Shown here: in pieces, positions 55,489 to 64,000 of the stretch
Position numbering within the stretch: the first letter of the stretch is position 1
Layout: each line of letters begins with the position of its first letter
Origin: an uncultured Odoribacter sp.
GTDB taxonomy: Bacteria > Bacteroidota > Bacteroidia > Bacteroidales > Marinifilaceae
Length of the DNA stretch: 64,000 nt
Direction: 5' to 3'
NCBI GenBank assembly: GCA_910588375.1
Contig: CAJUQA010000003.1
Coordinates: forward strand, 1-64,000
Notes under the pieces: model-generated
Databases searched by the model: none
Seen by the model: only the letters and a program-made list of their open reading frames with translations
Told to the model about the DNA's origin: nothing
Program-made: the position numbers and the translations under genes

Positions 55489-57039
55489 ATGAAGAAATAT
55501 AGTTTATTATATATAGCTCTCGGCTCTCTCATGGCTTTGAGTTCATGTGACAGTTTTCTGGACACGATGCCGGACAACAGGGCTGAAATCAACACGGAAA
55601 GTAAAGTTACTTCTTTATTGGTATCCGCTTATCCAACCAACGCAAGCATCCTAATGACGGAGATGTCTTCGGACAATGCGATGGATAACGGCAGTCGTTT
55701 CACTCCGGGAGAACAAGTGCAGGAAGAAGCCTATTTGTGGCAAGACATTACAGGCAGTGGTAATGATTCTCCTAAAAACTTCTGGGATGGCTGTTATAAT
55801 GCCATCGCCGCTGCCAACCAAGCATTGGCAGCCATTGAAGAGATGGGTAATCCCGCTTCTTTACAGGCACAACGAGGAGAAGCTTTGGTATGTCGGGCAT
55901 ACGGACATTTTGCCTTGGCTAATGTATTTTGTCTGGCATACAATCCGTTAACGGCTGATAAGGATTTAGGACTTCCTTATTCGGAAGCGCCCGAAACAGA
56001 AGTTGCCCCCCATTATGTGCGAGGTAACATGAAGGAGTTGTATGCAAAAATCTATGCCGACTTGGAAGAAGGACTTCCGTTGATTAACGATGAAATTTAC
56101 AGCGTTCCCCAATATCATTTTAACCGTAAAGCAGCTTATGCTTTTGCTGCCCGATTCAATTTGTATTATCATAATTACGATAAAGTAATTGAATATGCGA
56201 ATGTCGTATTGGGCGCAACACCGGAAAAAGTAATGAAAGATTGGTATGAAATTGTGATGAATACCGCCAGCAATTGGAGTGTCCGTGTAGATATGTATAT
56301 TTCCGCCAGCGAACCTGCCAATTTATTGTTATTGCCTGTTACTTCTTCTTGGGGATATTACGGTGGCCCTTATGATTTAGGAAGAAGATACGGACATGCA
56401 CAAGCTATCTGCAAGGAAGAAACCGGACGTGCACCGGGAATGTGGGGAAGTTTCTCCAATTTACTCCCTTATAAAAACATGTGGGGATATGATGAAAAAC
56501 TGGCTGTATCAAAAATAGGAGGTTATTTCTACTATACGGATAAAGTAAACGGTATCGGATATCGTAAAAATGTCATATTGACCTTTAGTACGGACGAAAC
56601 GGTTTTATGTCGTGCGGAGGCTTACGCATTGCAAAACAATTTGGATAAAGCTACGGAAGATATCAACATTTGGTTAGCTTCCCATACGTTACAAGGATTG
56701 CAAGTTTCGACACAAGACATTGTTGATTTTTACGGCTCTATTGAAAATATGCCGATAGACAACAGTGTACGCACCATTAAGAAAAGAATCAATCCGTTGG
56801 GCTTTACCGTAGCGGAAGGCAATCAGATGGAAATTATTCAGTGCGTTCTCCATTTACGTCGAATAGAAACCTTGCTCGAAGGTTTACGTTGGCAAGATAT
56901 CAAACGTTACGGTATTGAGATTTCCCATAACCGTGACGGTCAGAGCGATGATGTATTGAAAGTGGATGATCCCCGTCGTGCTATTCAGTTACCGCAAGAT
57001 GTAATTAATGCCGGTCTGGAAGCCAATCCAAGAAACTAA
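55489..57039 (+). CDS. SusD/RagB-type outer-membrane lipoprotein, locus C
   Basis: A 516-residue lipoprotein with lipobox LSSC. It has FLDTMPDNRAE, GEALVCRAYGHFALANVFCLAYN, and LHLRRIETLLEGLRWQDIKRYG at the C-terminal end. The start at 55489 (MKKYSLLYIAL) is chosen over an upstream TTG. It starts 19 bp after the SusC stop. SusD proteins next to metallopeptidase and DUF4302 genes form a recognised Bacteroidetes arrangement; the ligand is unknown. Confidence 0.92.
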   Translation: MKKYSLLYIALGSLMALSSCDSFLDTMPDNRAEINTESKVTSLLVSAYPTNASILMTEMSSDNAMDNGSRFTPGEQVQEEAYLWQDITGSGNDSPKNFWDGCYNAIAAANQALAAIEEMGNPASLQAQRGEALVCRAYGHFALANVFCLAYNPLTADKDLGLPYSEAPETEVAPHYVRGNMKELYAKIYADLEEGLPLINDEIYSVPQYHFNRKAAYAFAARFNLYYHNYDKVIEYANVVLGATPEKVMKDWYEIVMNTASNWSVRVDMYISASEPANLLLLPVTSSWGYYGGPYDLGRRYGHAQAICKEETGRAPGMWGSFSNLLPYKNMWGYDEKLAVSKIGGYFYYTDKVNGIGYRKNVILTFSTDETVLCRAEAYALQNNLDKATEDINIWLASHTLQGLQVSTQDIVDFYGSIENMPIDNSVRTIKKRINPLGFTVAEGNQMEIIQCVLHLRRIETLLEGLRWQDIKRYGIEISHNRDGQSDDVLKVDDPRRAIQLPQDVINAGLEANPRN

Positions 57040-57056
57040 CATAAAAGGATAGAAAT

Positions 57057-57932
57057 ATGAAAAATATAAAATGGTTATTTATAGCATTTGCTGCCATGAG
57101 TTTATGGGCGTGCAGTGAGGATGATTTGGATTCGACCAGTATCTTTGATAAAGATGCTACCGTTAAAAATGAGTTCGACAAATGGTTAGAGAAAAACTAT
57201 ACAGTTCCCTACAATATCGAGTTTAAATACCGTTTCGAGGATAAGGAGTCGAATACGCAGTATAATCTGGCTCCTGCCGATTATGATAAAGCCATGGCAC
57301 TTGCCAAAATGACGAAATTTCTTTGGCTGGAATCTTATGAGGAACTTTTAGGTCCGAATTTTATCCGCACCTATTGTCCCCGATTGATGCACCTTGTCGG
57401 CTCTCCCGCTTACAATTCCCAAGGTTCAATTGTGTTGGGAACAGCGGAAGGCGGTTTGAAAATCACATTGTATAATGTGAATGCCATTAATCTGGAAGAC
57501 ATCGACGTCGAGATGTTAAACTATTGGTATTTCAAAACGATGCACCATGAATTTGCCCATATATTGCATCAGACAAAGAATTATCCCACGGATTTTAATT
57601 TGATTTCCGCCAGCAATTACCAATCAAGCAGTTGGGTAAATGTGGAAGATCAAGAGGCTTTGGATATGGGTTTTGTTTCTCCGTATGCTAGTTCCGAGAC
57701 GCAAGAGGATTTTGTTGAAATCATTGCTATCTATGTTACCAATACACCGGAATATTGGAATGCATTGGTAGGAAGTGCCAGTGCAACAGGTCGGGAACTG
57801 ATTAATCAGAAACTCGCTTTGGTGAAAGATTATTTGAAGACAAGCTGGGGGATTGATCTGGATGCTTTGCGCGATATTGTACAGCGCCGTTCCGGAGAAG
57901 TATTGTCCATGGATTTATCAACACTTAATTAA
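57057..57932 (+). CDS. Putative zinc metallopeptidase lipoprotein
   Basis: A 291-residue lipoprotein (signal ending LWAC). The zincin motif is MHHEFAHILHQ (HExxH), and the acidic EDFVEIIAIYV downstream may give the third ligand. It matches the Bacteroidetes zinc-binding metallopeptidase family (Peptidase_Mx1) usually found in SusCD operons with DUF4302. It should act at the cell surface or periplasm on peptide or protein substrates. It starts 17 bp after SusD. Confidence 0.85.
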   Translation: MKNIKWLFIAFAAMSLWACSEDDLDSTSIFDKDATVKNEFDKWLEKNYTVPYNIEFKYRFEDKESNTQYNLAPADYDKAMALAKMTKFLWLESYEELLGPNFIRTYCPRLMHLVGSPAYNSQGSIVLGTAEGGLKITLYNVNAINLEDIDVEMLNYWYFKTMHHEFAHILHQTKNYPTDFNLISASNYQSSSWVNVEDQEALDMGFVSPYASSETQEDFVEIIAIYVTNTPEYWNALVGSASATGRELINQKLALVKDYLKTSWGIDLDALRDIVQRRSGEVLSMDLSTLN

Positions 57933-57940
57933 GAATGAAT

Positions 57941-59215
57941 ATGAAAAAAATATATTATTTACTCTACTTGGCAACAGCGGTGTTATTTGCCGCCTGTACC
58001 AACGAAGAAGATGATTTGTTCGACACGTCGTCTGCCTTGCGTGCTGATGAAGCGATAGAAGCGGATTTGAAAATTTTGACCGATGCGGCAAACGGATGGT
58101 TGATGGAATATTATCCGGAAGCACAGCAAAGCTATGGCGGGTATAATGTATTGTTGAAGTTCGGAACGGACGGGAAAGTAACTGCTGCCAGCGAATTATA
58201 CGATGGTTCCGACATGGTTACCAGTCTCTATTCCGTTAAACAGAGTGCAGGTATCGTGCTTTCGTTTGATACGTACAATGAGATTTTCCATTTCTTTTCA
58301 GATCCCGGTGATCCCGCAGGAGTAGGCGGTAACGGTTATGGCCTGGAAGGCGATTACGATTTCCTGATATTGGAAGCTACTGCGGAAAAAGTGACATTGA
58401 AAGGGAAAAAGGCAGGAGGTGTCGCCATGTTAACTCCGATGAAAGGAGATTGGGAAGAGTATATTACGGAACTTCAAAATGCGGAAGAAGAAATGAGTTT
58501 TCAGAAACTGCAATTGGAAATGAATGGAAAAGTCATTCCGGTATCTATTTCTTTCCGTACACTGACTTTTACTTATACCGTGGAAGAAAACAGTACCTCC
58601 ATTGTCGCTTCTTATATCCAAACGCCGAACGGTTATAAATTTTATGAGCCGATAGAGGTGGACGGAACTACATTAAGCGGTTTTATTTTTGATTCAGAAG
58701 CAGAAATTTTCACTGCCAATGATGATAATAGCATTAAATTGGTACCGGTCATTCCGTCGCTGAATGAGCAATTTGTTTCTGGAAATTGGTATTTTGCTTA
58801 CAGTGAAATCAGTAGCGCTCTTCAGCCTTATTTTGCCATGGGGGCCAATGGCAGTGCATCAGAAGGAGAACAAATACTTTATATGTACATGGGAACCTCC
58901 AATGATGGTACTTATTCTTTCAATTTCAGAAGTGGAGGTTATATCGGCTATCTGACTTACACTTATGTTTTAACGGGTGAAGATGAGATTACGTTAAGTT
59001 TTGCATTGCAAGGGGATAATAATGGTAGTTATTATTATAGTAGTTGCAATTACAATTACATTACTACCGCTATCGGCAGTTCTGCCGGGGCAACTTACAA
59101 GCTAACAACAGATAATTTGAAATCACCGTCTTTCATCACATTGACGAGTACCACAAATCCGGCAAGGTATTTTACACTGTATCCGAATTTGATAGCTTAT
59201 CCTTTCACAAAATAG
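57941..59215 (+). CDS. DUF4302 lipoprotein
   Basis: A 424-residue lipoprotein with lipobox LFAAC. The start DLKILTDAANGWLMEYYPEAQQSYGGYNVLLKFGTDGKVTA is characteristic of DUF4302, a family of unknown function that travels with the metallopeptidase and SusCD. It may be a surface binding protein. The start at 57941 (MKKIYYLLY) is preferred over MNMKK six bases earlier. A terminator follows. Confidence 0.85.
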   Translation: MKKIYYLLYLATAVLFAACTNEEDDLFDTSSALRADEAIEADLKILTDAANGWLMEYYPEAQQSYGGYNVLLKFGTDGKVTAASELYDGSDMVTSLYSVKQSAGIVLSFDTYNEIFHFFSDPGDPAGVGGNGYGLEGDYDFLILEATAEKVTLKGKKAGGVAMLTPMKGDWEEYITELQNAEEEMSFQKLQLEMNGKVIPVSISFRTLTFTYTVEENSTSIVASYIQTPNGYKFYEPIEVDGTTLSGFIFDSEAEIFTANDDNSIKLVPVIPSLNEQFVSGNWYFAYSEISSALQPYFAMGANGSASEGEQILYMYMGTSNDGTYSFNFRSGGYIGYLTYTYVLTGEDEITLSFALQGDNNGSYYYSSCNYNYITTAIGSSAGATYKLTTDNLKSPSFITLTSTTNPARYFTLYPNLIAYPFTK

Positions 59216-59240
59216 GAAAAGTTTATTAATTGTTTGGCAG

Positions 59241-59274
59241 GAGAGTGTTTACGATATGTAGACACTCTCTTTTT
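59241..59274 (+). terminator. Terminator after the DUF4302 gene
   Basis: A 12-bp stem (GAGAGTGTTTAC / GTAGACACTCTC, one T-G pair) with a 5-nt loop, followed by TTTTT. It separates the SusCD operon from the peptidase-PorV pair, which must have its own promoter. Confidence 0.85.
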
Positions 59275-59382
59275 GTATGCCTGCGGATGTCTTAAATAAG
59301 AATAAAATATAGCCGGATAATTTCATCTTTAAAGGTTTTTGATAACTTTAGCCCGCCAAAACAATATAAACTTTGCTTAAAA

Positions 59383-62115
59383 ATGAATCAGAAAGTTGTT
59401 TTTATCGTGATGTTGTTTTCCCTTTTTGCCTGTCAGGATGATAAACTGGAGCAGAAAGAAGAGGAAAAAGTGCAACCGGTTTGGATGGCGGAAACCCGTA
59501 CGAATTTTCATCCGGGGGTGATCCGGATTAAACTGACACCCGATTCGGAAACGCAGGTTCAAGTGAGTTCCGCCAATGGTGTGGCACAAATGGGTATATC
59601 GCGTATAGACCAATTGGCTGCGAAGCTCGGAGCGACAAAGATAGAACGTGTGTTCCCGCCTGCCGGGAAATTTGAAGCCCGTCACCGTGAAGCGGGTCTG
59701 CATTTGTGGTATAATGTTTACTTTGATGAAGATATGCCGTTAACACGTGCTGCCGGAGATTTGACGTCTTTGCCGGAAATAGAAGTTGTGGAACCGATTC
59801 GCAGAATCAAAAATGTAGATGCCGGTCAAAAGGTAATTCCCGCCACTCTTGCCAAGAGTATTGTTCAGACAGTGTCTTCTCCTTTCAATGATCCCGGGCT
59901 TAAAGATCAATGGCACTATAATAATGACGGGGATTTTCAGTATTCGGAAGCCGGTGCGGATATCAATCTGTATGAAGCGTGGAAAGTATCGGCCGGTTCG
60001 CCGGAAGTGATTGTTGCAGTAGTGGACGGCGGTATTGATTTGGAGCATGAGGACCTCATTGACAATATATGGCATAATGAAGATGAGTCCGCAGGAAATG
60101 CGGATTTAGATGATAACGGTTACAAGGGAGATGTAAACGGCTGGAATTTCGTATCCAATACGGCAACGATTAAGCCGCACGGACATGGGACACACGTGGC
60201 GGGGACTATTGCAGCGGTAAATAATAATGGTAAAGGTGTGTGCGGCGTGGCCGGAGGAAGCGGAAATAATGACGGTGTGCGGGTTATGAGCTGTCAAATT
60301 TTTGAAGTTAATCCCGATGATCCGGAGAAGGACAAAGGAAGTCAGTTGATTCCTGCCGCTATCATATACGGTGCGGATAATGGTGCTGTTATCAGCCAAA
60401 ATAGCTGGTCTTATGTATTTGATGAGGGGGTAACTCCAACTTTTGACCAAGCAACTAAAGAAGCCATAGATTATTTTATTCAAAAGGCAGGAGTGGATAA
60501 AGACGGAAATCAAACCGGGCCAATGAAAGGGGGAATCGTTATTTTTGCGGCAGGGAATGAAGATAAAGATTATAATGCCTATCCGGCAGCATATGAAAAG
60601 GTACTCGCAGTAGCCTCTATGGCACCGGATTTTACGAAAGCTTATTATTCCAATTATGCTGATTGGGTGGATGTCACCGCACCGGGCGGCAGCTTCCGCT
60701 ATGGGGGTAAATATTCGGATAAATGTGCTATTTTAAGTACTTATCCGGAGAATAAATATGCCTATTTGCAAGGTACCTCTATGGCTTGTCCTCATGTTTC
60801 CGGGATAGCGGCTTTGGTGGTTTCAAAATTCGGAGTAAATCAACCGCTTACTCCCGACGATGTGAGAGAGCGTATTTTGGAGAGTGTGAAAGATATTGAT
60901 CAATATAACCGGGCCTATTTCGGTAAGATGGGAATCGGATATGTTGATGCGGCTGCCGCGTTACAAGTAGATGAAGGTATCGCACCGGAACCTGTGGCAG
61001 ATTTAAATATAGAATGGCAATCCAATTCGGTAAAACTTACTTGGAGCGTTACGAAAGATGAAGATAACGGCACACCTGCCCAATATAATGTATATGTGAG
61101 TAGGACAGCATGGAATGATGTAGATTTCGAGACTATGACACCCAATACGACCGTCGACGTCAGACGAAAAAAAGTGGGGGAAGCCGTAAGTGCTAAAGTA
61201 GAAGGGCTTACAGCAGAGTCTGATTATCATTTTGCAGTAGTCGGTGTGGACCGTTTTGGACATTTTTCAGAACCAACCTTGGAGGAGGGAACCACACTGC
61301 CTAACCAAGCTCCTATTGTTAAAGCAAAAACTACGGGAGATATTGTCTTGAAAGCCCACGAAACAATAGATGTAATGTATGAAGTGACGGAACCGGAAGG
61401 ACAACCCTATACTTTTGCCTTGTCTCACGATGATGCCGTATCCGCAACATTGGAAAATAATGTTATCACCGTGACAATTGAAGGTCCGAAAGCTATTGCT
61501 GGAGAACATATTGTTGTTTTAAAAGTGACGGATGAACCCGGAGCTTTTACTGAGGTACAGATTCCTTACCGTGTTTTGGAGAATCATGCCCCTTTTATTA
61601 CAGAAAAGGTATGGGAAAACGTTTATTCCGATCGTCTCGGCGGACAGCAAAGTTTTAATTTGAAAGAATATTTCAACGACCCGGACGGCGAGATATTGAA
61701 TTACGAAATTACATCCTCTGTTGACGGTTTAATCCAAGCGGAAGTGGCGAATGAAGTATTGACAATTACGACAGCAAAATCTGGCAAGGGAACGATAACA
61801 GTCAAGGCTTCCGATTATTTCGGGAAATCTGTCAGCCGGGAGTTTGTATTGATGTCGCGTGATGGTACGAAGGAAATAGATTTATACCCTAATCCGGCTG
61901 TAGATGTGGTAAATATACGTATGGGACAGGAGGTCGACGGACCGGTCCATGTGAAAGTGTACAGCAGTGCCGGAGCCTTGGTACTTGAGGAATTAGTTCT
62001 CGTAAAACCTTTTGAACCGGGTGTTTTGAATGTCAGCAAATTGAGCGGTGGTACTTATACGATTGTAGCTGTCTACAACGGGAAAGAAGTGAAAAGCAGT
62101 ATTGTCAAATTATAA
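59383..62115 (+). CDS. S8 subtilisin-like peptidase with T9SS sorting domain
   Basis: A 910-residue secreted serine protease. The catalytic triad is Asp215 (VVDGGIDLEHEDL), His268 (HGHGTHVAGT) and Ser466 (GTSMACPHVSG). A fibronectin III domain (about 545-640) and Ig/cadherin-like domains follow. The C-terminal 80 residues are a type A T9SS sorting domain (DLYPNPAVDVVNIRM, SKLSGGTYTIVAVYNGKEVK). The N-terminus MNQKVVFIVMLFSLFACQDD looks like a lipoprotein signal, unusual for a T9SS cargo. PorV follows 6 bp later. Substrate is unknown; proteolysis near the SusCD transporter is likely. Confidence 0.9.
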   Translation: MNQKVVFIVMLFSLFACQDDKLEQKEEEKVQPVWMAETRTNFHPGVIRIKLTPDSETQVQVSSANGVAQMGISRIDQLAAKLGATKIERVFPPAGKFEARHREAGLHLWYNVYFDEDMPLTRAAGDLTSLPEIEVVEPIRRIKNVDAGQKVIPATLAKSIVQTVSSPFNDPGLKDQWHYNNDGDFQYSEAGADINLYEAWKVSAGSPEVIVAVVDGGIDLEHEDLIDNIWHNEDESAGNADLDDNGYKGDVNGWNFVSNTATIKPHGHGTHVAGTIAAVNNNGKGVCGVAGGSGNNDGVRVMSCQIFEVNPDDPEKDKGSQLIPAAIIYGADNGAVISQNSWSYVFDEGVTPTFDQATKEAIDYFIQKAGVDKDGNQTGPMKGGIVIFAAGNEDKDYNAYPAAYEKVLAVASMAPDFTKAYYSNYADWVDVTAPGGSFRYGGKYSDKCAILSTYPENKYAYLQGTSMACPHVSGIAALVVSKFGVNQPLTPDDVRERILESVKDIDQYNRAYFGKMGIGYVDAAAALQVDEGIAPEPVADLNIEWQSNSVKLTWSVTKDEDNGTPAQYNVYVSRTAWNDVDFETMTPNTTVDVRRKKVGEAVSAKVEGLTAESDYHFAVVGVDRFGHFSEPTLEEGTTLPNQAPIVKAKTTGDIVLKAHETIDVMYEVTEPEGQPYTFALSHDDAVSATLENNVITVTIEGPKAIAGEHIVVLKVTDEPGAFTEVQIPYRVLENHAPFITEKVWENVYSDRLGGQQSFNLKEYFNDPDGEILNYEITSSVDGLIQAEVANEVLTITTAKSGKGTITVKASDYFGKSVSREFVLMSRDGTKEIDLYPNPAVDVVNIRMGQEVDGPVHVKVYSSAGALVLEELVLVKPFEPGVLNVSKLSGGTYTIVAVYNGKEVKSSIVKL

Positions 62116-62121
62116 CGGACC

Positions 62122-63132
62122 ATGAGTATGAAAAAACGATATATTCCTTTTATTATTTTGAGCGTTCTGAGGTTTGTTGCCAGTGCTCAGACAACAAACA
62201 ACAGCGATTCTGAGGCAGCATCCTTTTTAGGGATTACTCCGGATGCCCGTTCTGCGGGTATGGGAGGTGTGGGTACCGCTTTAAGTCCCGATGCCTTTTC
62301 TTTCTATCATAATGCCGCTACCACCCTTTTTTCAAAAGAAAAAGGTAGCGTTGCGTTCTCTTATACGCCGTGGATGCGGGATTTGGTATCCGGAAGTACA
62401 TTGTATAGTGTCGGAGGATTCTATAAAATAGGCCATAAACAAAGTGTTGTTGCCGGTTTTCGGTCTTTTTCCCATCCGGACATGAATATCAGCGACGAAA
62501 ACGGAAATATAACCGATAAATTTACTCCGAAGGAATGGGTACTTGACTTGGGATATTCCCGCTTGTTGACAAAAAACTTGAGTGTGGCGTTAACGCTGCA
62601 TTATAGCCATTCGGATATGGGTTCTTATAATGGTGCGGATGCTGCAAGTGCTGTAGCTTTTGACTTGGGTATATATTATCAACGTAAAACCAATTTGGTC
62701 GACAGTGCCACGTGGTCTGTCGGATTACAGGTTGCCAATATCGGTTCTAAAATAAAATACTCGGATACAAAATACGACCTGCCGGGAAAAATAAGTTTAG
62801 GCGGGGCATTGAACTTGCCTTTCAGTAAAAATCATATTTTGAATTGCGCTCTTGATTTCGGTTATCAAATGATACCTTCAGGCAGTTCTAATTTTTATGC
62901 CGGTATCGGAGCTGAATACACCTGTATGAAATATGGTGTGTTAAGGGCAGGATATCATTTAGGAGATAAGGACAAAGGCTATGACAGTTATGGTAGTCTT
63001 GGTTGCGGCGTGCGCTATCATTACATTTCGGGCGATTTTTCATACCTGCTTGCAGGATCCGACAGTCCGCTAAAAAACAGTTATCAATTGACTATAGGCG
63101 TTAATTTTGGACTCTTCTGTGCGAAGAAGTAA
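62122..63132 (+). CDS. PorV/PorQ-family outer-membrane protein
   Basis: A 336-residue protein with a signal peptide and the PorV-type start ASFLGITPDARSAGMGGVGTA. A beta-barrel runs to GVNFGLFCAKK. PorV carries T9SS cargo on the outside of the outer membrane, but the family is broad and related to FadL-like proteins. The start could also be MKKRYIPF at 62128. Its position right after a gene with a T9SS sorting domain suggests it serves that cargo. The core T9SS genes (porK-N, sov, porT) are not in the window. Confidence 0.85.
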   Translation: MSMKKRYIPFIILSVLRFVASAQTTNNSDSEAASFLGITPDARSAGMGGVGTALSPDAFSFYHNAATTLFSKEKGSVAFSYTPWMRDLVSGSTLYSVGGFYKIGHKQSVVAGFRSFSHPDMNISDENGNITDKFTPKEWVLDLGYSRLLTKNLSVALTLHYSHSDMGSYNGADAASAVAFDLGIYYQRKTNLVDSATWSVGLQVANIGSKIKYSDTKYDLPGKISLGGALNLPFSKNHILNCALDFGYQMIPSGSSNFYAGIGAEYTCMKYGVLRAGYHLGDKDKGYDSYGSLGCGVRYHYISGDFSYLLAGSDSPLKNSYQLTIGVNFGLFCAKK

Positions 63133-63155
63133 TCATCCTATCATTAATATAACGG

Positions 63156-63191
63156 AGCTGTCTGGTTTTACTTAACCAGACAGCTTTTTTA
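63156..63191 (+). terminator. Terminator after the PorV gene
   Basis: A perfect 12-bp stem (AGCTGTCTGGTT / AACCAGACAGCT) with a 6-nt loop and a run of seven T. Confidence 0.92.
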
Positions 63192-63390
63192 TGTCCCAAA
63201 ATACTGAATGGTTAATTCCCCTCTTTATTTAATCAGTGAGATTTAAAGGGGACGTCTTATTCACATTTACAAAATATTATCTTATTTTGACTTTAGGCGG
63301 TAAATTATGTTTTCCGCCTAAAATTATATTATGTAACTACTTCCCCCTTCCATAAAAAGTATTTTTTATTCTTTTCTTCTTCCCATTATC
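63192..63390. other. Intergenic region before cassette D, with a hairpin
   Basis: No gene seen. A perfect 9-bp hairpin TTTAGGCGG / CCGCCTAAA lies at 63292-63322 with a 13-nt loop. A weaker one pairs CCCCT with AGGGG near 63217-63251. The remainder is AT-rich with a pyrimidine tract like that before cassette C. Confidence 0.5.
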
Positions 63391-63830
63391 ACATGCTTAC
63401 CAAGCATGTATCACTCTTCTAAAAAGAGATGTTTTTAAGAAAATTTTAACGGGAATTGGTGGATTTTGACACATATTTTAACACTTAAGAAACAAAACAG
63501 CCTAAATATGTCTAACTTAAAATTAAAATGTATGAGAAAATTGATTGGACTATTTGTGTTCCTTACGTTTGTGGGAATACAGATATGTTTCTCGCAAACG
63601 CGGGAGATAACCGGGACGGTTATTGACAAGCACGACAAGTCTCCTTTACCCGGAGTGTCTGTCGTCGTAAAAGGTAATCCTTCCACAGGAGTTGCTACGG
63701 ATGTTAATGGAAAATTCTCGTTGAAAGTGAATGACAGCGATGTGTTGGTGTTTTCTTTCATCGGTATGAAACCGCAGGAAGTGGCTGTGAAAGGACAAAC
63801 GAATCTTACCATAGAATTGGAACCTGCCAG
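63391..63830 (+). repeat. Shared SusC 5' cassette, copy D
   Basis: Palindrome ACATGCTTACCAAGCATGT (63391-63409), leader, signal peptide and carboxypeptidase-like domain. The coding part follows copy B to GAACCTGCCAG with about two mismatches. The leader has about nine differences from B and partly resembles copy A. Confidence 0.92.
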
Positions 63831-64000
63831 CGAAACTCTCGATGAAGTCATGGTTGTGGCTTATGGTACGGCAAAGAAAGAATCGTTTACAGGTTCAGCA
63901 GAAGTTGTATCAGCCGATAAATTACAAGAACGTACAGTTGCGAACGTAACTAAAGCATTGGATGGTCAAGTTGCGGGGGTCATTTCTACTTCCGGTTCTG
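63532..64000 (+). CDS. SusC/RagA-type transporter, locus D, 3' partial
   Basis: 156 residues are present, with the gene cut by the window end. It has the same signal peptide and carboxypeptidase-like domain as SusC B, then its own plug start (EVMVVAYGTAKKESFTGSAE, ALDGQVAGVISTSGS). It is the fourth member of the cassette family, and its partner genes lie outside the window. Confidence 0.93.
   Translation, partial: MRKLIGLFVFLTFVGIQICFSQTREITGTVIDKHDKSPLPGVSVVVKGNPSTGVATDVNGKFSLKVNDSDVLVFSFIGMKPQEVAVKGQTNLTIELEPASETLDEVMVVAYGTAKKESFTGSAEVVSADKLQERTVANVTKALDGQVAGVISTSGS

Overview
The window is a Bacteroidales chromosome segment. The evidence is the set of SusC/SusD outer-membrane pairs, lipoprotein signal peptides, a type IX secretion (T9SS) sorting domain with a PorV homologue, and promoters of the Bacteroidetes type (TTTG at -33, TAnnTTTG at -7). 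A gut member of the Odoribacteraceae/Butyricimonas kind is a guess from overall character. No rRNA, tRNA, CRISPR array or complete insertion sequence was found.

Layout. 0-2.5 kb: the 3' part of a secreted SUMF1-fold protein ending in a glycine-rich module, an array of five hairpins spaced 40-41 bp, and a DUF6261-type gene. 2.7-18.5 kb: an MFS exporter, a tandem GNAT, the methylmalonyl-CoA mutase pair mutB/mutA, a DnaQ-type exonuclease with a HAD phosphatase, sugar-nucleotide and surface-glycan genes (UDP-sugar dehydrogenase, NAD epimerase, LicD, RfbF, DegT), a YfcC-type permease and meso-diaminopimelate dehydrogenase. 18.5-23.8 kb: a DUF4143 ATPase behind a 23-bp tandem repeat, a second SUMF1-fold protein that ends in a fibrinogen-like module, and a 667-bp intergenic region rich in RNA-like structure. 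23.8-35.6 kb: housekeeping genes (tsaC, tsaB, efp, rnc, fabF, acpP, purN, dnaE, trxA, a DUF58 protein), interrupted by a beta-propeller lipoprotein with a small Cys-rich secreted peptide. 35.6-37.9 kb: a serine-type sulfatase and an unknown secreted protein.

37.9-64 kb is a cluster of four SusC loci. Locus A (minus) is SusC-SusD-lipoprotein. Locus B is SusC-SusD. Locus C is SusC-SusD-metallopeptidase-DUF4302-S8 peptidase-PorV. Locus D is a SusC cut by the window end. All four SusC genes begin with the same near-identical cassette: a palindrome, a leader, the signal peptide and the start of the carboxypeptidase-like domain. It breaks off sharply into unrelated paralogue sequence. An Rpn-type recombination-promoting nuclease gene lies between the inverted A and B cassettes, and a DUF4143 ATPase lies between B and C. 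No HTCS, ECF sigma or anti-sigma gene accompanies any locus.

How the genes fit together. mutA/mutB interconvert succinyl-CoA and methylmalonyl-CoA, as in succinate-propionate fermentation. tsaC/tsaB serve tRNA t6A synthesis. acpP-fabF-rnc looks like one operon. Locus C, with two predicted extracytoplasmic peptidases, probably handles protein or peptide rather than glycan. The least explained elements are the hairpin array with its DUF6261 neighbour, the mosaic SusC cassettes, and the structured region at 23.1-23.6 kb.
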